Shown here piece after piece: positions 15,266 through 25,207 of a stretch of 32,027 nt of DNA. Source of the stretch: Nitrospirota bacterium (GTDB taxonomy: Bacteria > Nitrospirota > Thermodesulfovibrionia > Thermodesulfovibrionales > Magnetobacteriaceae); the NCBI GenBank assembly GCA_015233245.1, contig JADFYB010000008.1, positions 13,422 to 45,448 of the forward strand. Reading direction: 5' to 3'. How positions within the stretch are numbered: position 1 is the first letter of the stretch; each line of letters begins with the position of its first letter. Under the pieces are notes generated by a model. The model worked only from the letters and a program-made list of their open reading frames with translations, made no database searches and was not told the DNA's origin. The translations under genes were made by a program, and so were the position numbers.

Positions 15266-17833
15266 TTATTTATTTGTTGGTTTTGAAAGATAGGTTTCCA
15301 TTTCTTTTAAAGCTTTCTCTGTTTCAAATTGTATATTGTCTATGAAAGTGCTTATTTTTGCCTCATCACTCTGGAAAAAGTTGTCTTTTAGATGGTTAAG
15401 AGCCATCTCCATCCTAAAAGCTTCATTTCTGAGTGCTGTTGCTCCGGCATTTGCAGACATCCCCTTAATTAAATGGACTTGCCCCTTCAGTCCCTCTAAA
15501 TCCCTTGCTTTAAACAACTCCCTGAGAAAGGCAATCTGTCCTGGTGCATCATCTAAGAAAGCCTGCCACATATCTCTGAGGACTCTTTCATCGTTTTTGA
15601 CTCTCTGTAACGTTTTCTCTATGTCCAAAGACAACCCTGAGGTTCTCTGAGCCGGATTCTGCAGCGGAATTGGTTTATCAGTAGTTTTGGTATCAGTATC
15701 GGAGTTAATCTTAGAAAAATTAGCCTCATAGTCTCCATATCGTAAGAGTGTATGTTTTTCAATCAGGTCATACAGCTCATTGGCATCAACAGGTTTTGAA
15801 ATATAATCAGACACTCCTGCCTCAATAAATTGTTCCTTGTCTCCTTTTAATGCACGGGCTGTCATGGCAATAATCGGTGCATCTTTATTTAGTTCGCACT
15901 TTTTTTCGCCTCGAATGTAGCGTGTCGCCTCTATCCCACCCATCACAGGCATTTGTATGTCCATGAGGATAAGATCAAAGCTGGACTTGCTAAGAATGTC
16001 TATTGCCTCCATACCGTTTCCTGCCACAACCGGCAAATACCCGCGTCTTTCCAGAAGTTTCACGGCAAGTGTCTGGTTTACCAGGTTATCATCGGCTACA
16101 AGGATATTAAGAGACCTTCTGGACTCAAGCAGAGTGTGACGAGTTAGAAGCGGAGCCACAGGGTCATTCCAATTATTTATCAGAAGCGAAAGCACCTCCA
16201 TTAAGTCAGACTTATAAACTGGTTTGACTATGTAGCCTGAGATGCCAAGGGCCCGGCACTGTGCGTCATCACCTCGTAAGCCAGCCCCAACCAGCATAAT
16301 CACTTTAATTTGCGACAGTTTTTCTATGGATTTCATATTTCTTGCAAACTCAAATCCATCCATATCCGAAAGCTGGAAATCTAAAATAACTATATCATAT
16401 TGAGCAGTTGAAAAGGTAAGTTTGCCGGATGCCTCATACCCGCTTGATGCCGTATCAACATGAAATCCCTCACTTCTTAGCATATCGGCTAATCGTCTGT
16501 TGGGTGAAACATTGCTGTCCACTATCAGTATGCGTTTGTTGGTCAGATCGTTGTTTTCAACACGCGGGACAGAAGCAACTGTTCTTGATGATGCTGAAAA
16601 CTTAGCAGTGAAATGGAAAGTGCTACCCTGCCCTAACCTACTTTCTACCCAAATTTCACCACCAAGCAACTCTACAATTTTTTTCACTATTGAAAGCCCA
16701 AGCCCTGTACCTTCATACTTTTTTGCCACATGCTCTTCGACCATGCTAAAGCTGTCAAAAATCACACCAAGCTTTTCCTCTGGAATTCCTATTCCTGTAT
16801 CGGAAACTGCAAAATACAACACCTGTGGCTGCCCCTCAGTTGACGGCACTGTCTTTAAGACATTGTGCGCTGAATCCACTTTTAACTCAATTTTGCCCTT
16901 TTCGGTAAATTTCAGTGAGTTTCCGGCAAGATTAACCAACACCTGTCTCAGCAAGCCTGCATCTCCACTTAATGCTGAAGGTAAATTATTTGAAATCTCA
17001 ATATTAAACGTTAATCCCTTTTTCATAGCCGTAAAGGCTAACGGGTCCATAGCGTTTTTTATCGTTGTAATTAAATTAAAATCCACCTCTTTTATTTCCA
17101 GCTTACCCGATTCTATTTTAGACAGGTCCAGCACATCGTTTAAAAGATCAAGCAGATGAGTGGCTGAGTTTTTGACTATTGTGAGATACTCTCTCTGCTC
17201 TGTATCAATAAGGGTGTCCAGTGCAAGGTTGGTCATTCCTATTATTCCGTTCATAGGGGTACGGAACTCGTGGCTCATGTTTGCTAAGAATGTGCTTTTT
17301 GCTTTATTTGCCGCCTCAGCAGCCTCTTTTGCCTCAAGCAGTTCCTTTTCTGTTTGCTTGCGGTTGGTTATGTCTCTTACAATTGCCGTATAATAATTAT
17401 CGTCTTTTACTTTCCACATAGCAAGAGACAGTTCTAAGGAAAACTCCTCCCCATTTTTCCTTAAACCCAATAACTCGAAAGTTTTCCCAATTAAATCTGA
17501 CGTTCCTGTTTGAGTTACTCTCTTTAGTCCATCTCTGTGGTTTTGCCTAAATCGTTCAGGGATTACTATTGCAATATCACTGCTTAATGCCTCAGAGACA
17601 GAGTAACCAAATATATTTTCTGCTGCTCTGTTCCAGTAGATTATATGGTAATTGCTGTCCATTGTTATAATTGCGTCATTGGCCGTATCAACTACTGATT
17701 GCAGCTTTTTTTGATAGATTTCCAGTGATTTATCAACGCGCTGGCGCAGAGCTTTTTCTTGTTTTAACTCATCATGGGCTTTACTTAGCCTCTTTATGAG
17801 TTCATTACTATTTTTATCTATTTGCCTTATCAT
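15266..17833 (-). CDS. soluble hybrid histidine kinase: PAS-HisKA-HATPase-REC-REC-HPt
   Basis: This 855-residue protein has no membrane span. An N-terminal coiled coil (about 5-45) leads into a PAS domain (about 45-160), HisKA with His188 (NMSHEFRTPMNG), and HATPase with NLAGNSLKFTEKG, DTGIGIP and GTGLGLSI. Two receivers follow (acceptors Asp485 and Asp625), then a C-terminal HPt with His787 (VHLIKGMSANAG). This is a complete internal phosphorelay. The first receiver looks degenerate: its acidic pair is IVDSN rather than DD, and the usual Thr/Ser switch position reads IMLVGAG. The second receiver has full motifs (ADDN, MDIQMP, MTA, SKPV). AGGA lies 5 bases before ATG. It is transcribed away from the sensory cluster at 18127. 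Confidence 0.93.
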   Translation of the reverse strand: MIRQIDKNSNELIKRLSKAHDELKQEKALRQRVDKSLEIYQKKLQSVVDTANDAIITMDSNYHIIYWNRAAENIFGYSVSEALSSDIAIVIPERFRQNHRDGLKRVTQTGTSDLIGKTFELLGLRKNGEEFSLELSLAMWKVKDDNYYTAIVRDITNRKQTEKELLEAKEAAEAANKAKSTFLANMSHEFRTPMNGIIGMTNLALDTLIDTEQREYLTIVKNSATHLLDLLNDVLDLSKIESGKLEIKEVDFNLITTIKNAMDPLAFTAMKKGLTFNIEISNNLPSALSGDAGLLRQVLVNLAGNSLKFTEKGKIELKVDSAHNVLKTVPSTEGQPQVLYFAVSDTGIGIPEEKLGVIFDSFSMVEEHVAKKYEGTGLGLSIVKKIVELLGGEIWVESRLGQGSTFHFTAKFSASSRTVASVPRVENNDLTNKRILIVDSNVSPNRRLADMLRSEGFHVDTASSGYEASGKLTFSTAQYDIVILDFQLSDMDGFEFARNMKSIEKLSQIKVIMLVGAGLRGDDAQCRALGISGYIVKPVYKSDLMEVLSLLINNWNDPVAPLLTRHTLLESRRSLNILVADDNLVNQTLAVKLLERRGYLPVVAGNGMEAIDILSKSSFDLILMDIQMPVMGGIEATRYIRGEKKCELNKDAPIIAMTARALKGDKEQFIEAGVSDYISKPVDANELYDLIEKHTLLRYGDYEANFSKINSDTDTKTTDKPIPLQNPAQRTSGLSLDIEKTLQRVKNDERVLRDMWQAFLDDAPGQIAFLRELFKARDLEGLKGQVHLIKGMSANAGATALRNEAFRMEMALNHLKDNFFQSDEAKISTFIDNIQFETEKALKEMETYLSKPTNK

Positions 17834-18112
17834 TATATCCTGTGATATGCCGACAGGTATTACTCCATAACACAGTTATTCATCATACTTCGTTACACTT
17901 CAGCTTAGTAAGACTAATAGGTTATTTTGTCATAAACTTGTGACTAAAGTAAACAAAAAAGGAATAGTCCGCAGTGACACTGATGCTCACAGATGAAAGT
18001 CAGAGCTATCTACGGATTAAATTCCAGTGCTTTAAAATCTCGTGTTTTCCATTGCTTTCATGGTTATAAGGAAAGTGGCTTCTCAATTAATTAGCCCAAT
18101 TGGGGACGAATC
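17834..18112. other. intergenic region between two divergent hybrid kinases
   Basis: No gene is seen. The region carries the divergent starts of the two hybrid kinases and a perfect 10-base palindrome, CCCAATTGGG, at 18095-18104. That position is about 12-21 bases before the -10 of the plus-strand kinase, where an operator could block or recruit RNA polymerase. Confidence 0.45.
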
Positions 18113-18121
18113 TGGTATAAT
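18113..18121 (+). promoter_or_regulatory. extended -10 promoter, leaderless
   Basis: TGGTATAAT is a full extended -10; no good -35 is present at the right distance. Only 5 bases separate it from the ATG at 18127, so the predicted transcription start is the start codon itself. Confidence 0.65.
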
Positions 18122-18126
18122 TATCC

Positions 18127-21100
18127 ATGACAACTGCAAACTCCGAAAAGGAGAGAGTCTATCCGGTAAGATTGCTTGTGATGGTGTTACTTTCCACGCT
18201 GCTGTTTTTTGCTGTGGTAGTGTGGCAGAGTTTTATCTACATTAATGAAATCAAAACCTTAAAAACAAAGCATTTTCGCCTTCAGGAGCTTATCGGTGTT
18301 ATTTCAGAAAATGCCGTTGTCCTGACAATGTCTGCCCGTATGGCTGCCACAACAGGTGATCTGATGTGGGAGAAACGATATTCCGACGCCGACCAGTCGC
18401 TTGATGCGGCCATTGAGGAGGCGCTAAAACTTATGCCGGAAAAAACACTGGTTGAAAGCATTACCGCCACAGATAATGCTCACAATGAACTTATAAAGAT
18501 AGAAAAACAAGCATTTGAATTAGTTCATAAAGGGCAATTAAAAGAAGCAACAGGGATATTATTAAGCCGGAATTACTCCGAACTGGAGATTTCAAATCGC
18601 AATGGAATTAATAAAACCCTGTCGCTTATCCAGGCTGCCATTAAAAATGAAATGGAACTGCAGCAAAAAAAGGTATATCTGACAATCCTGATTATGGCTC
18701 TTGTCATCACAATAATGCTTGCCTCATGGCTTTGGCTTCTAAAAACACTAAAAAAATACAATGATAAACGGCTACTTGCAGAGACGGCTTTGCTGGACTC
18801 AGAAGAGAAGTCACGGCTAATCGAGGAGAACTCACGTCAAACAGAAATCGGCAAACACCTTCAGACATGCAAAACTTTTAACGATTTTGGCAACACACTT
18901 ACATCAAAACTTGCGCCTGTTCTGGGATTAGTTTATGGCGCTTTTTATGTAAGCAATGAAATGCACACCAATCTCCCGAGGGTTGGAGGTTATGCCTGTG
19001 ACGATATTAACCATAACTCTGTTTTTGCCTGGGGCCGTGGACTTGTAGGGCAAGCGGCAATGGATAAGCGGGCAATTTCACTGCAACTTTCAGCCGATGA
19101 CAACATCAGCACAGCTATCGGGCTGGGTAATATTATCGTGAAAAACGTATTGCTCGTGCCTGTCATACACATGGATGAGGTACAGGCTGTATTAGAGTTA
19201 GGTACTCTCGGCACTTTTAGTGACAAACAGAGAGCTTTTATAGATAGCTTTCTGCCTGTTGTTGCGATGAACCTTGAGATTTTGTCCTCTAACATAGAAA
19301 CCCGTGAGCTGCTTGAAAAAACTCAGGCACAAGCGTCAGAACTTGCCGCATCGGAGATGCAGCTAAAGGCGCGCAGGGATGAATTGGAGGAAAGCAGGAA
19401 GGTTTTAGCTCAAGCTGAAGAGCGCAGCCGTCTTATTCTGACTTCTGTCAGTGACTGTATTGTGGGCACTGATACAGAGGGCCTGATAACATTTGCCAAT
19501 CCTGCTGTTACAGCACTCTTAGGTTATCACGAAGATGAAATTATCGGCAAGTCAATGCACGCAGTAATGCACTATGCGAACTCAGATGGCAGAGAGTCTC
19601 CTGTGTCAGAGTGCACGATGTTTTTGACATCTCAGGATGGTCAAAGGCGGGTAGCTGACAACGAGGTACTGTGGCATAAAAACGGCACAGCACTTCCGGT
19701 AGAGTATTCAACCACAGCAGTCTATAAAGAAAACCAAATTGTTGGAACTGTTATCGTGTTCAGGGACATTACAGCACGCAAGCAAACTGAGGAGGCAATG
19801 CACCGTGCGCGTGAAATTGCCGAGGAGGCAACCAAAATGAAGTCCGACTTCCTTGCCAATATGAGCCACGAAATCCGCACACCGATGAATGCCATAATCG
19901 GTATGTCACACCTTGCCCTTCAGACAAATCTGGATACAAAGCAACGTAACTACATCAGCAAAGTGGATTCTGCAGCTAAGAATCTGCTTGGAATTATCAA
20001 CGATATACTGGATTTTTCAAAGATAGAGGCCGGTAAGATGCAGTTTGAAAGCACAGATTTCTACCTTGAAGATGTAATGGAACACCTTGCAGACCTTTCT
20101 GTAATAAAGGCACAGGACAAGGGACTGGAGCTGCTCTTTAATATAGGAACTGATGTACCTACGGCCCTTAAAGGCGATCCGCTAAGATTAGGGCAGGTGT
20201 TGATTAATCTTGTTAATAATGCTGTTAAATTTACCGAAAAAGGTGAAATCACAGTGGGAGTCCACCGCATTGCCGATGAACCAGACAGCGTGCGTTTGCG
20301 CTTTGATGTAACCGATACGGGTGTTGGTCTTACAGAGGAACAGCGCAATAAATTGTTCACGGCCTTTACTCAGGCTGATAGCTCCACATCCCGCAAGTAC
20401 GGAGGCACTGGGCTGGGACTTACGATAAGCAAGCGGCTGGTAGAGATGATGGAGGGAGAGATAGGGGTAGATAGTAGTCCAGGAGTTGGCAGCACATTTC
20501 ACTTTACAGCTAAATTTGGTTTGCAATCTGAGCAGCGTAAGCTTACCACCTCATCTCAGGACGTGCAGAAACTGCGCATCATGGTAGTGGATGACAATAA
20601 CAGCGCCAGAGAGATTCTGCTTTCTATGCTGATATCACTAAAGTTTGACGCCACAGCCGTAAGCAGCGGCTCAGAGGCAATAGCGCAGCTTGAGCAGGCA
20701 CAAACTCAACAGAATCCTTACGGATTGGTGCTAATGGACTGGATGATGCCAGGCATGGACGGTGTGGAGGCCATAAAGCGCATACGCTCAAATACAAAAA
20801 TCTCCCATACACCGTCTTTTATAATGGTGACTGCCTACAGCCGCGACGAGTTGGTGCTTCGATTAGAGGATACAAAAATAGAGGGTCTTTTGGTCAAACC
20901 TGTCAGTCCCTCAACCCTTCTGGACAGCATTCTTAACGCATTTGGCAAAAGCGCTGTCCATCGTCCGCGTAAACAGCAAAGGCAGGCCGATTACAAAGAG
21001 GCTGAGAAACTTCTCAGAGGCGCTTATCTGCTTTTGGTTGAAGACAATGCCGTGAATCAGGAACTGGCACTGGAAATTTTACAAACTGCAGGGATACGTG

Positions 21101-22038
21101 TTGATGTTGCAGAAAACGGATTTGAGGCGGTGGAAAAAGTTGGACAGGCAAACTATGACGGAGTGCTTATGGATTGTCAGATGCCTGTTATGGACGGCTT
21201 TGAGGCCACACGTAAAATCCGGCGGGACAAACGCTTTTCAGATATTCCTATTCTTGCCATGACTGCCAACGCTATGGAGGGTGATAAGGAAAGGTGCATT
21301 GAATGCGGTATGAATGACCATATTTCTAAGCCAATAGATATAGGACAGCTCTTTAAAACATTGGCTCGCTGGATTAAACCGAAAAAATCCACAGCTGGTG
21401 AAGCACCCGGTGTCACATCATCTCAGGAGGATACAGTGCCAGATATTGCCGGCCTTGAAACCAACAAGGCTTTAAACCGTGTTGGAGGCAATGTAAAGCT
21501 GCTGCAGAAACTGATCAGCCGTTTTAGTGAAACACAAGCCGATGTAATCACAAGGATTAAATCTGCAATTGACAACAAAGACACTGAAACAGCAGTCCGT
21601 GAAGCTCACACGCTTAAAGGGCTTGCCGGAAACATAGGTGCAGATGAGATGTTTAATTTGGCGGCTAACTTAGAAGGAATTCTGAATAAGGGTGAGACTC
21701 AGCGCCTGCCTCAGACGATTGAGGAGACAGAGATGGAACTCAAAAACCTGCTAAAGAGTATTTACGAGTGGATGCCGCACACTGAAGCAATAACTGAAAT
21801 GACTGATACACCGGTAGATATGGAACTTCTTGCCTCCGACCTAAGAAAACTACACGCTCTGCTCTCTGAGGATGACTCAGAATCGGTTGATGCAATGAAT
21901 GATGTAACAGACAGGCTAAAAGCTGTAGGACACTGGAGTGCTGCTAAAGGTGTGCAGGCAAGTATCTCAACGTTTGACTTTGAAGATGCTTTGGCTAAGC
22001 TCAACGAGATATTTCAAGTCATGGGAATATCCGTGTGA
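18127..22038 (+). CDS. membrane hybrid histidine kinase: GAF-PAS-HisKA-HATPase-REC-REC-HPt
   Basis: This 1303-residue inner-membrane sensor kinase has TM1 (about 15-35) and TM2 (about 183-206) enclosing a roughly 147-residue helical periplasmic domain of four-helix-bundle style. Cytoplasmic domains are GAF (about 240-390), a coiled coil, PAS (about 430-555), HisKA with His581 ([12 protein letters not shown]), HATPase ([28 protein letters not shown]), two receivers with Asp871 and Asp1016, and HPt with His1161 ([13 protein letters not shown]). The C-terminus adds about 75 unassigned residues. Its stop overlaps the next start (TGATG), giving translational coupling to a kinase-less sensor. The mRNA appears leaderless. 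It likely feeds a response regulator such as the HD-GYP protein encoded downstream; that link is inference. Confidence 0.95.
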   Translation: MTTANSEKERVYPVRLLVMVLLSTLLFFAVVVWQSFIYINEIKTLKTKHFRLQELIGVISENAVVLTMSARMAATTGDLMWEKRYSDADQSLDAAIEEALKLMPEKTLVESITATDNAHNELIKIEKQAFELVHKGQLKEATGILLSRNYSELEISNRNGINKTLSLIQAAIKNEMELQQKKVYLTILIMALVITIMLASWLWLLKTLKKYNDKRLLAETALLDSEEKSRLIEENSRQTEIGKHLQTCKTFNDFGNTLTSKLAPVLGLVYGAFYVSNEMHTNLPRVGGYACDDINHNSVFAWGRGLVGQAAMDKRAISLQLSADDNISTAIGLGNIIVKNVLLVPVIHMDEVQAVLELGTLGTFSDKQRAFIDSFLPVVAMNLEILSSNIETRELLEKTQAQASELAASEMQLKARRDELEESRKVLAQAEERSRLILTSVSDCIVGTDTEGLITFANPAVTALLGYHEDEIIGKSMHAVMHYANSDGRESPVSECTMFLTSQDGQRRVADNEVLWHKNGTALPVEYSTTAVYKENQIVGTVIVFRDITARKQTEEAMHRAREIAEEATKMKSDFLANMSHEIRTPMNAIIGMSHLALQTNLDTKQRNYISKVDSAAKNLLGIINDILDFSKIEAGKMQFESTDFYLEDVMEHLADLSVIKAQDKGLELLFNIGTDVPTALKGDPLRLGQVLINLVNNAVKFTEKGEITVGVHRIADEPDSVRLRFDVTDTGVGLTEEQRNKLFTAFTQADSSTSRKYGGTGLGLTISKRLVEMMEGEIGVDSSPGVGSTFHFTAKFGLQSEQRKLTTSSQDVQKLRIMVVDDNNSAREILLSMLISLKFDATAVSSGSEAIAQLEQAQTQQNPYGLVLMDWMMPGMDGVEAIKRIRSNTKISHTPSFIMVTAYSRDELVLRLEDTKIEGLLVKPVSPSTLLDSILNAFGKSAVHRPRKQQRQADYKEAEKLLRGAYLLLVEDNAVNQELALEILQTAGIRVDVAENGFEAVEKVGQANYDGVLMDCQMPVMDGFEATRKIRRDKRFSDIPILAMTANAMEGDKERCIECGMNDHISKPIDIGQLFKTLARWIKPKKSTAGEAPGVTSSQEDTVPDIAGLETNKALNRVGGNVKLLQKLISRFSETQADVITRIKSAIDNKDTETAVREAHTLKGLAGNIGADEMFNLAANLEGILNKGETQRLPQTIEETEMELKNLLKSIYEWMPHTEAITEMTDTPVDMELLASDLRKLHALLSEDDSESVDAMNDVTDRLKAVGHWSAAKGVQASISTFDFEDALAKLNEIFQVMGISV

Positions 22039-24095
22039 TGAGGTTTAAATCTTTTATAACAGCGTGTTTGCTTCTTAGTGGCATAGTTTTTATTCAAAAC
22101 GTATCAGCGGAGATTCACTCTGACAACAGAACGATTGAGTTGACTTCTGAGGAAAGGGCATTTCTTCAGACCATCAAACAGGTGCGTTTAGGGGTGGACT
22201 CGGCGCGACAACCGTTTGAGTTTATAACAGAAAAGGGTGTTTACTCAGGCATCAGTGCGGGCTTTATAAAGTTCTGTGCAAAGCGGCTTGGTATCAGTAT
22301 TGTCTTAGTGCCGGGACTAAACGTGGGCGCTGCAATGAAGAAGTTGCAAGATGGCGAGATAGATATAATTCCAAAAATCTCCCCTAACCCACAGCGGGCA
22401 AACACTATCTTGTTTACTAAACCATATGCAACCTTTGCCTCAGTCATTGTCACCCGACAAAACGTCAGATACATAAGCGGAGTGGATAATCTTGAGGGGC
22501 TTAGGGTTGGAGTTTTGAAAGGTTTAATTGTTGAGAGCAGCATGAAGCATGACTATCCAGCGTTGCCTCTCATATCACTCCCGGATGTCCGCACAGCACT
22601 CCTTGAACTTTCCTCAGGGAACATTGATGTCTATATAGATAATATGGCTATGGTCTCCTATAACATAGACAGACTTGGCTTGAATAACCTTAAAATCGCA
22701 GCCCAAACCCCCTATGTCTATGACATGGCCTTTGGAGTGAGAAAAGACTTGCCGCTTTTAGCATCTGCTCTTGATAAGACTTTAGCCGGCATGTCCAAAA
22801 AGGAACGGGCTGAGATAACAGGGCGGTGGCTTACAGTGGAATACCGTTCCGGAGTTAACTGGAGGGTTTTTGGCCCTATATTAGCGGCATTGCTTGTTAT
22901 AATCGTTTTTGTAGCTGTCTGGAACCGGAGGTTAAGAGCAGCAGTGTCAAAGCGGGATGCTGTTCAACATCAGCTTAAGGAGTATGCCCTCGAACTTGAG
23001 TCACGCTCTATGATTAAGTTGAAAGTCTCTCAAATCTCCTCAGCTCTTCAAAAAACTGTGACTTATGAAGAGCTGGCACAACAGTTTCTCTCTAATGCAG
23101 CACCGCTAATTGGCGCAGCTTATGGAACCTTATATGTTTATGATAAAAATGATAAGAAACTTAGGGCGGCAGGCGGCTATGGCTGTAACGCAAAAAACGA
23201 AAGTTTTGACATTGGACAGGGACTTATTGGGCAGTGTGCTTTTGAAAAAGAACCGATTATCATAACTGCACAATCAGGGTCAGACATTGTCATAAACTGG
23301 GGAATTGGCAAAGCTTCACCCGGTGAGATTATTCTTATGCCGGTTACTCAAACCTCTGTTCTGCTTGGTGTTATAGAGTTAGCTACCATAACTGCTTTCA
23401 ACGCTGACGCCACAGCACTTATTGATGAACTTGTTCCCATAGTTGCTGTAAATATTGAGATCCTAAACCGTAACCTCAACACCGCACATCTGCTTGAGGA
23501 AACCCAGCAAATGGCCGACAAGCTGAACTCTCAGCAGAGACTGTTGCAGGAAATGGAAATCTGGTACCGCGGCATTATTGAATCTGCGCCTGACGGGATA
23601 ATGGTTGTTAATCAATCAGGAGAAATCATTCTGACCAATTTTATGGCTGATAAAATCTTTGGCTATGAACATGGAGAGCTAATTGGTAAAACTGTTGAGG
23701 TTTTAGTGCCACGGGCTCTTGCACAATCACACGTGGGTAAACGAGATAGCTTCTTTAAGAGCAAAGAGACACGCCAAATGGGAAAGGGAGTTCACATTAC
23801 AGGAGTACGTAAGGATGGTACTGAGTTTCCTGTAGATTTAGGGTTATCGCAATTGAGTGCAGATGGTATAAGGGATGTATGCGCCTGTGCTACAATAAGA
23901 GACATTACGGTGGCAAAGCGCTCAGAAGAGGAGTTACGGCAGCGCACGGATGATCTTGAGAGGTTTAGCCGTCTTACAATAGATCGTGAAGAGAGAATGA
24001 TTGTGCTTAAGGAGGAGGTAAATACACTACTTGAGCAGATGAATAAGGGCAAAAAATACAAGATAGTGCCATTAGAAACTGTGACAATGTTATAA
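22038..24095 (+). CDS. SBP_bac_3-TM-GAF-PAS sensor lacking a kinase domain
   Basis: This is a 685-residue protein starting at ATG 22038, or GTG 22035. A signal peptide (to about residue 25, VSAE) precedes a periplasmic solute-binding domain of family 3 (about 40-265), as used for amino acids and similar ligands. One membrane helix (about 278-297) follows, then a GAF domain (about 330-480), a coiled coil, PAS (about 510-625), and a terminal coiled coil ending with an RMIVLKEEVNTLL motif often found just before kinase or receiver partners. No HisKA, HATPase, GGDEF or EAL domain is present. The gene is coupled to the preceding hybrid kinase, and its GAF resembles that kinase's GAF (GGYxC, GxGLxGQ, LxELxT motifs). 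It probably acts as a co-receptor through coiled coils. Confidence 0.92.
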   Translation: MRFKSFITACLLLSGIVFIQNVSAEIHSDNRTIELTSEERAFLQTIKQVRLGVDSARQPFEFITEKGVYSGISAGFIKFCAKRLGISIVLVPGLNVGAAMKKLQDGEIDIIPKISPNPQRANTILFTKPYATFASVIVTRQNVRYISGVDNLEGLRVGVLKGLIVESSMKHDYPALPLISLPDVRTALLELSSGNIDVYIDNMAMVSYNIDRLGLNNLKIAAQTPYVYDMAFGVRKDLPLLASALDKTLAGMSKKERAEITGRWLTVEYRSGVNWRVFGPILAALLVIIVFVAVWNRRLRAAVSKRDAVQHQLKEYALELESRSMIKLKVSQISSALQKTVTYEELAQQFLSNAAPLIGAAYGTLYVYDKNDKKLRAAGGYGCNAKNESFDIGQGLIGQCAFEKEPIIITAQSGSDIVINWGIGKASPGEIILMPVTQTSVLLGVIELATITAFNADATALIDELVPIVAVNIEILNRNLNTAHLLEETQQMADKLNSQQRLLQEMEIWYRGIIESAPDGIMVVNQSGEIILTNFMADKIFGYEHGELIGKTVEVLVPRALAQSHVGKRDSFFKSKETRQMGKGVHITGVRKDGTEFPVDLGLSQLSADGIRDVCACATIRDITVAKRSEEELRQRTDDLERFSRLTIDREERMIVLKEEVNTLLEQMNKGKKYKIVPLETVTML

Positions 24096-24118
24096 AAATA
24101 CTGAGGGGGTAACATACT

Positions 24119-24646
24119 ATGTTTAAAGAAGAAAGAGAAGAATCATTGTTTGATTGGGCTATGATAGGAGACGTTGAAGGTGGACGTCCAAATCTTGGGA
24201 CCACCATGGATGTGACAGTCTATCGGCTCATGCAGTTTACACTGAGAGACGTCATAATTCAGGAGTTTGACGTTAAAACCGCCGACAGACTTTTTTATAA
24301 GGCAGGGGAACTGGCCGGAAGGGAACTCTTTAAGGCTGCTATCAAACAAAAGACTGATTTTAACGCATTTGTTAAAGAGCTGCAGGAACTTCTTGTTAAA
24401 CTTAAAATAGGGGTCTTAAGAATAGAAGAGGCTGACATGAACAAGATGGAGTTTACTCTGACAGTTGCAGAGGACCTTGACTGCTCAGGACTTCCCGTGT
24501 GTGAGGAGACTATATGCACATACGACGAGGGTTTTATCAGCGGCCTCCTTCTTGAGTTTTCAGGCAAGAAGTTCGACGTAAAGGAGATTGACTGCTGGTG
24601 TTCCGGTGACAGGGTGTGCCGGTTTAAGGTTAAACCTGCGGCATAA
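24119..24646 (+). CDS. V4R-domain sensor protein
   Basis: This 175-residue soluble protein of the V4R (4-vinyl reductase) family folds like ligand-binding sensor domains of XylR/DmpR and like heme-NO sensors. The hallmark Cys cluster near the C-terminus is present: Cys159, Cys161 and Cys167 in DCWCSGDRVCRF, with two more Cys around 128-133. These could bind zinc or another metal. There is no attached output domain, so it must signal through a partner. GAGGGGG lies about 10 bases before ATG. It sits between the kinase-less sensor and the HAMP protein, 23 bases after the former. Confidence 0.88.
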   Translation: MFKEEREESLFDWAMIGDVEGGRPNLGTTMDVTVYRLMQFTLRDVIIQEFDVKTADRLFYKAGELAGRELFKAAIKQKTDFNAFVKELQELLVKLKIGVLRIEEADMNKMEFTLTVAEDLDCSGLPVCEETICTYDEGFISGLLLEFSGKKFDVKEIDCWCSGDRVCRFKVKPAA

Positions 24647-24652
24647 AAGTAA

Positions 24653-25189
24653 ATGTTACAAGTTAATGAAGATGACATAGATACGGTAACTGCCGCTTTT
24701 GCTGCGATTCTTAAAGGCAAAAAGCCAGGGACAATTGTACTGCCTGAGGACTACCCTGACAATGAAATCAGGCAGATGGCCAATTACATTAATAGGTTTA
24801 TTGATGAGTATAATGAAGCAACTAACATGGCATATCATCTTGCAAATGGAGAGATTAATTTTCAACCGCATATGGGAAAAACTCTGATAGCCCAATCTCT
24901 CAAAGGGCTGCAAGCAAGCCTGAAGCATCTGACATGGACAACAAAGCAAATTGCCAACGGGGATTTCGATCATAAGGTTGATTTTATGGGTGAGTTTTCA
25001 GAGGCATTTAATAGTATGGCAGAGCAGTTGGACAGTGCATTTAAAGAAAAAATGCACACTATGGAGAAACTGCAAAGCCAGGTTATCGAACTTGCCAGAG
25101 CACAAAGAGCAATGTTAAACATTATGGAGGATTTTAAAGAAGCTAAAATGGAGGCTGATACAAAATTAGCTTTAAAAAAGATAAAATAG
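24653..25189 (+). CDS. soluble HAMP-type coiled-coil protein
   Basis: This 178-residue protein has no membrane segment. Residues about 60-140 hold two HAMP-like units: an AYHLANGEINF-type motif and a TKQIANGDFDHKVDF motif, each followed by a helix (SLKGLQASL and AFNSMAEQL). A long C-terminal coiled coil (about 125-178) follows, without kinase or MCP output. Stand-alone HAMP proteins are uncommon; this one probably relays a conformational signal between its V4R and HD-GYP neighbours. It starts 6 bases after the V4R stop, with no clear Shine-Dalgarno, implying coupled translation. Confidence 0.8.
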   Translation: MLQVNEDDIDTVTAAFAAILKGKKPGTIVLPEDYPDNEIRQMANYINRFIDEYNEATNMAYHLANGEINFQPHMGKTLIAQSLKGLQASLKHLTWTTKQIANGDFDHKVDFMGEFSEAFNSMAEQLDSAFKEKMHTMEKLQSQVIELARAQRAMLNIMEDFKEAKMEADTKLALKKIK

Positions 25190-25207
25190 CAAGGGAGGAA
25201 CCATACA

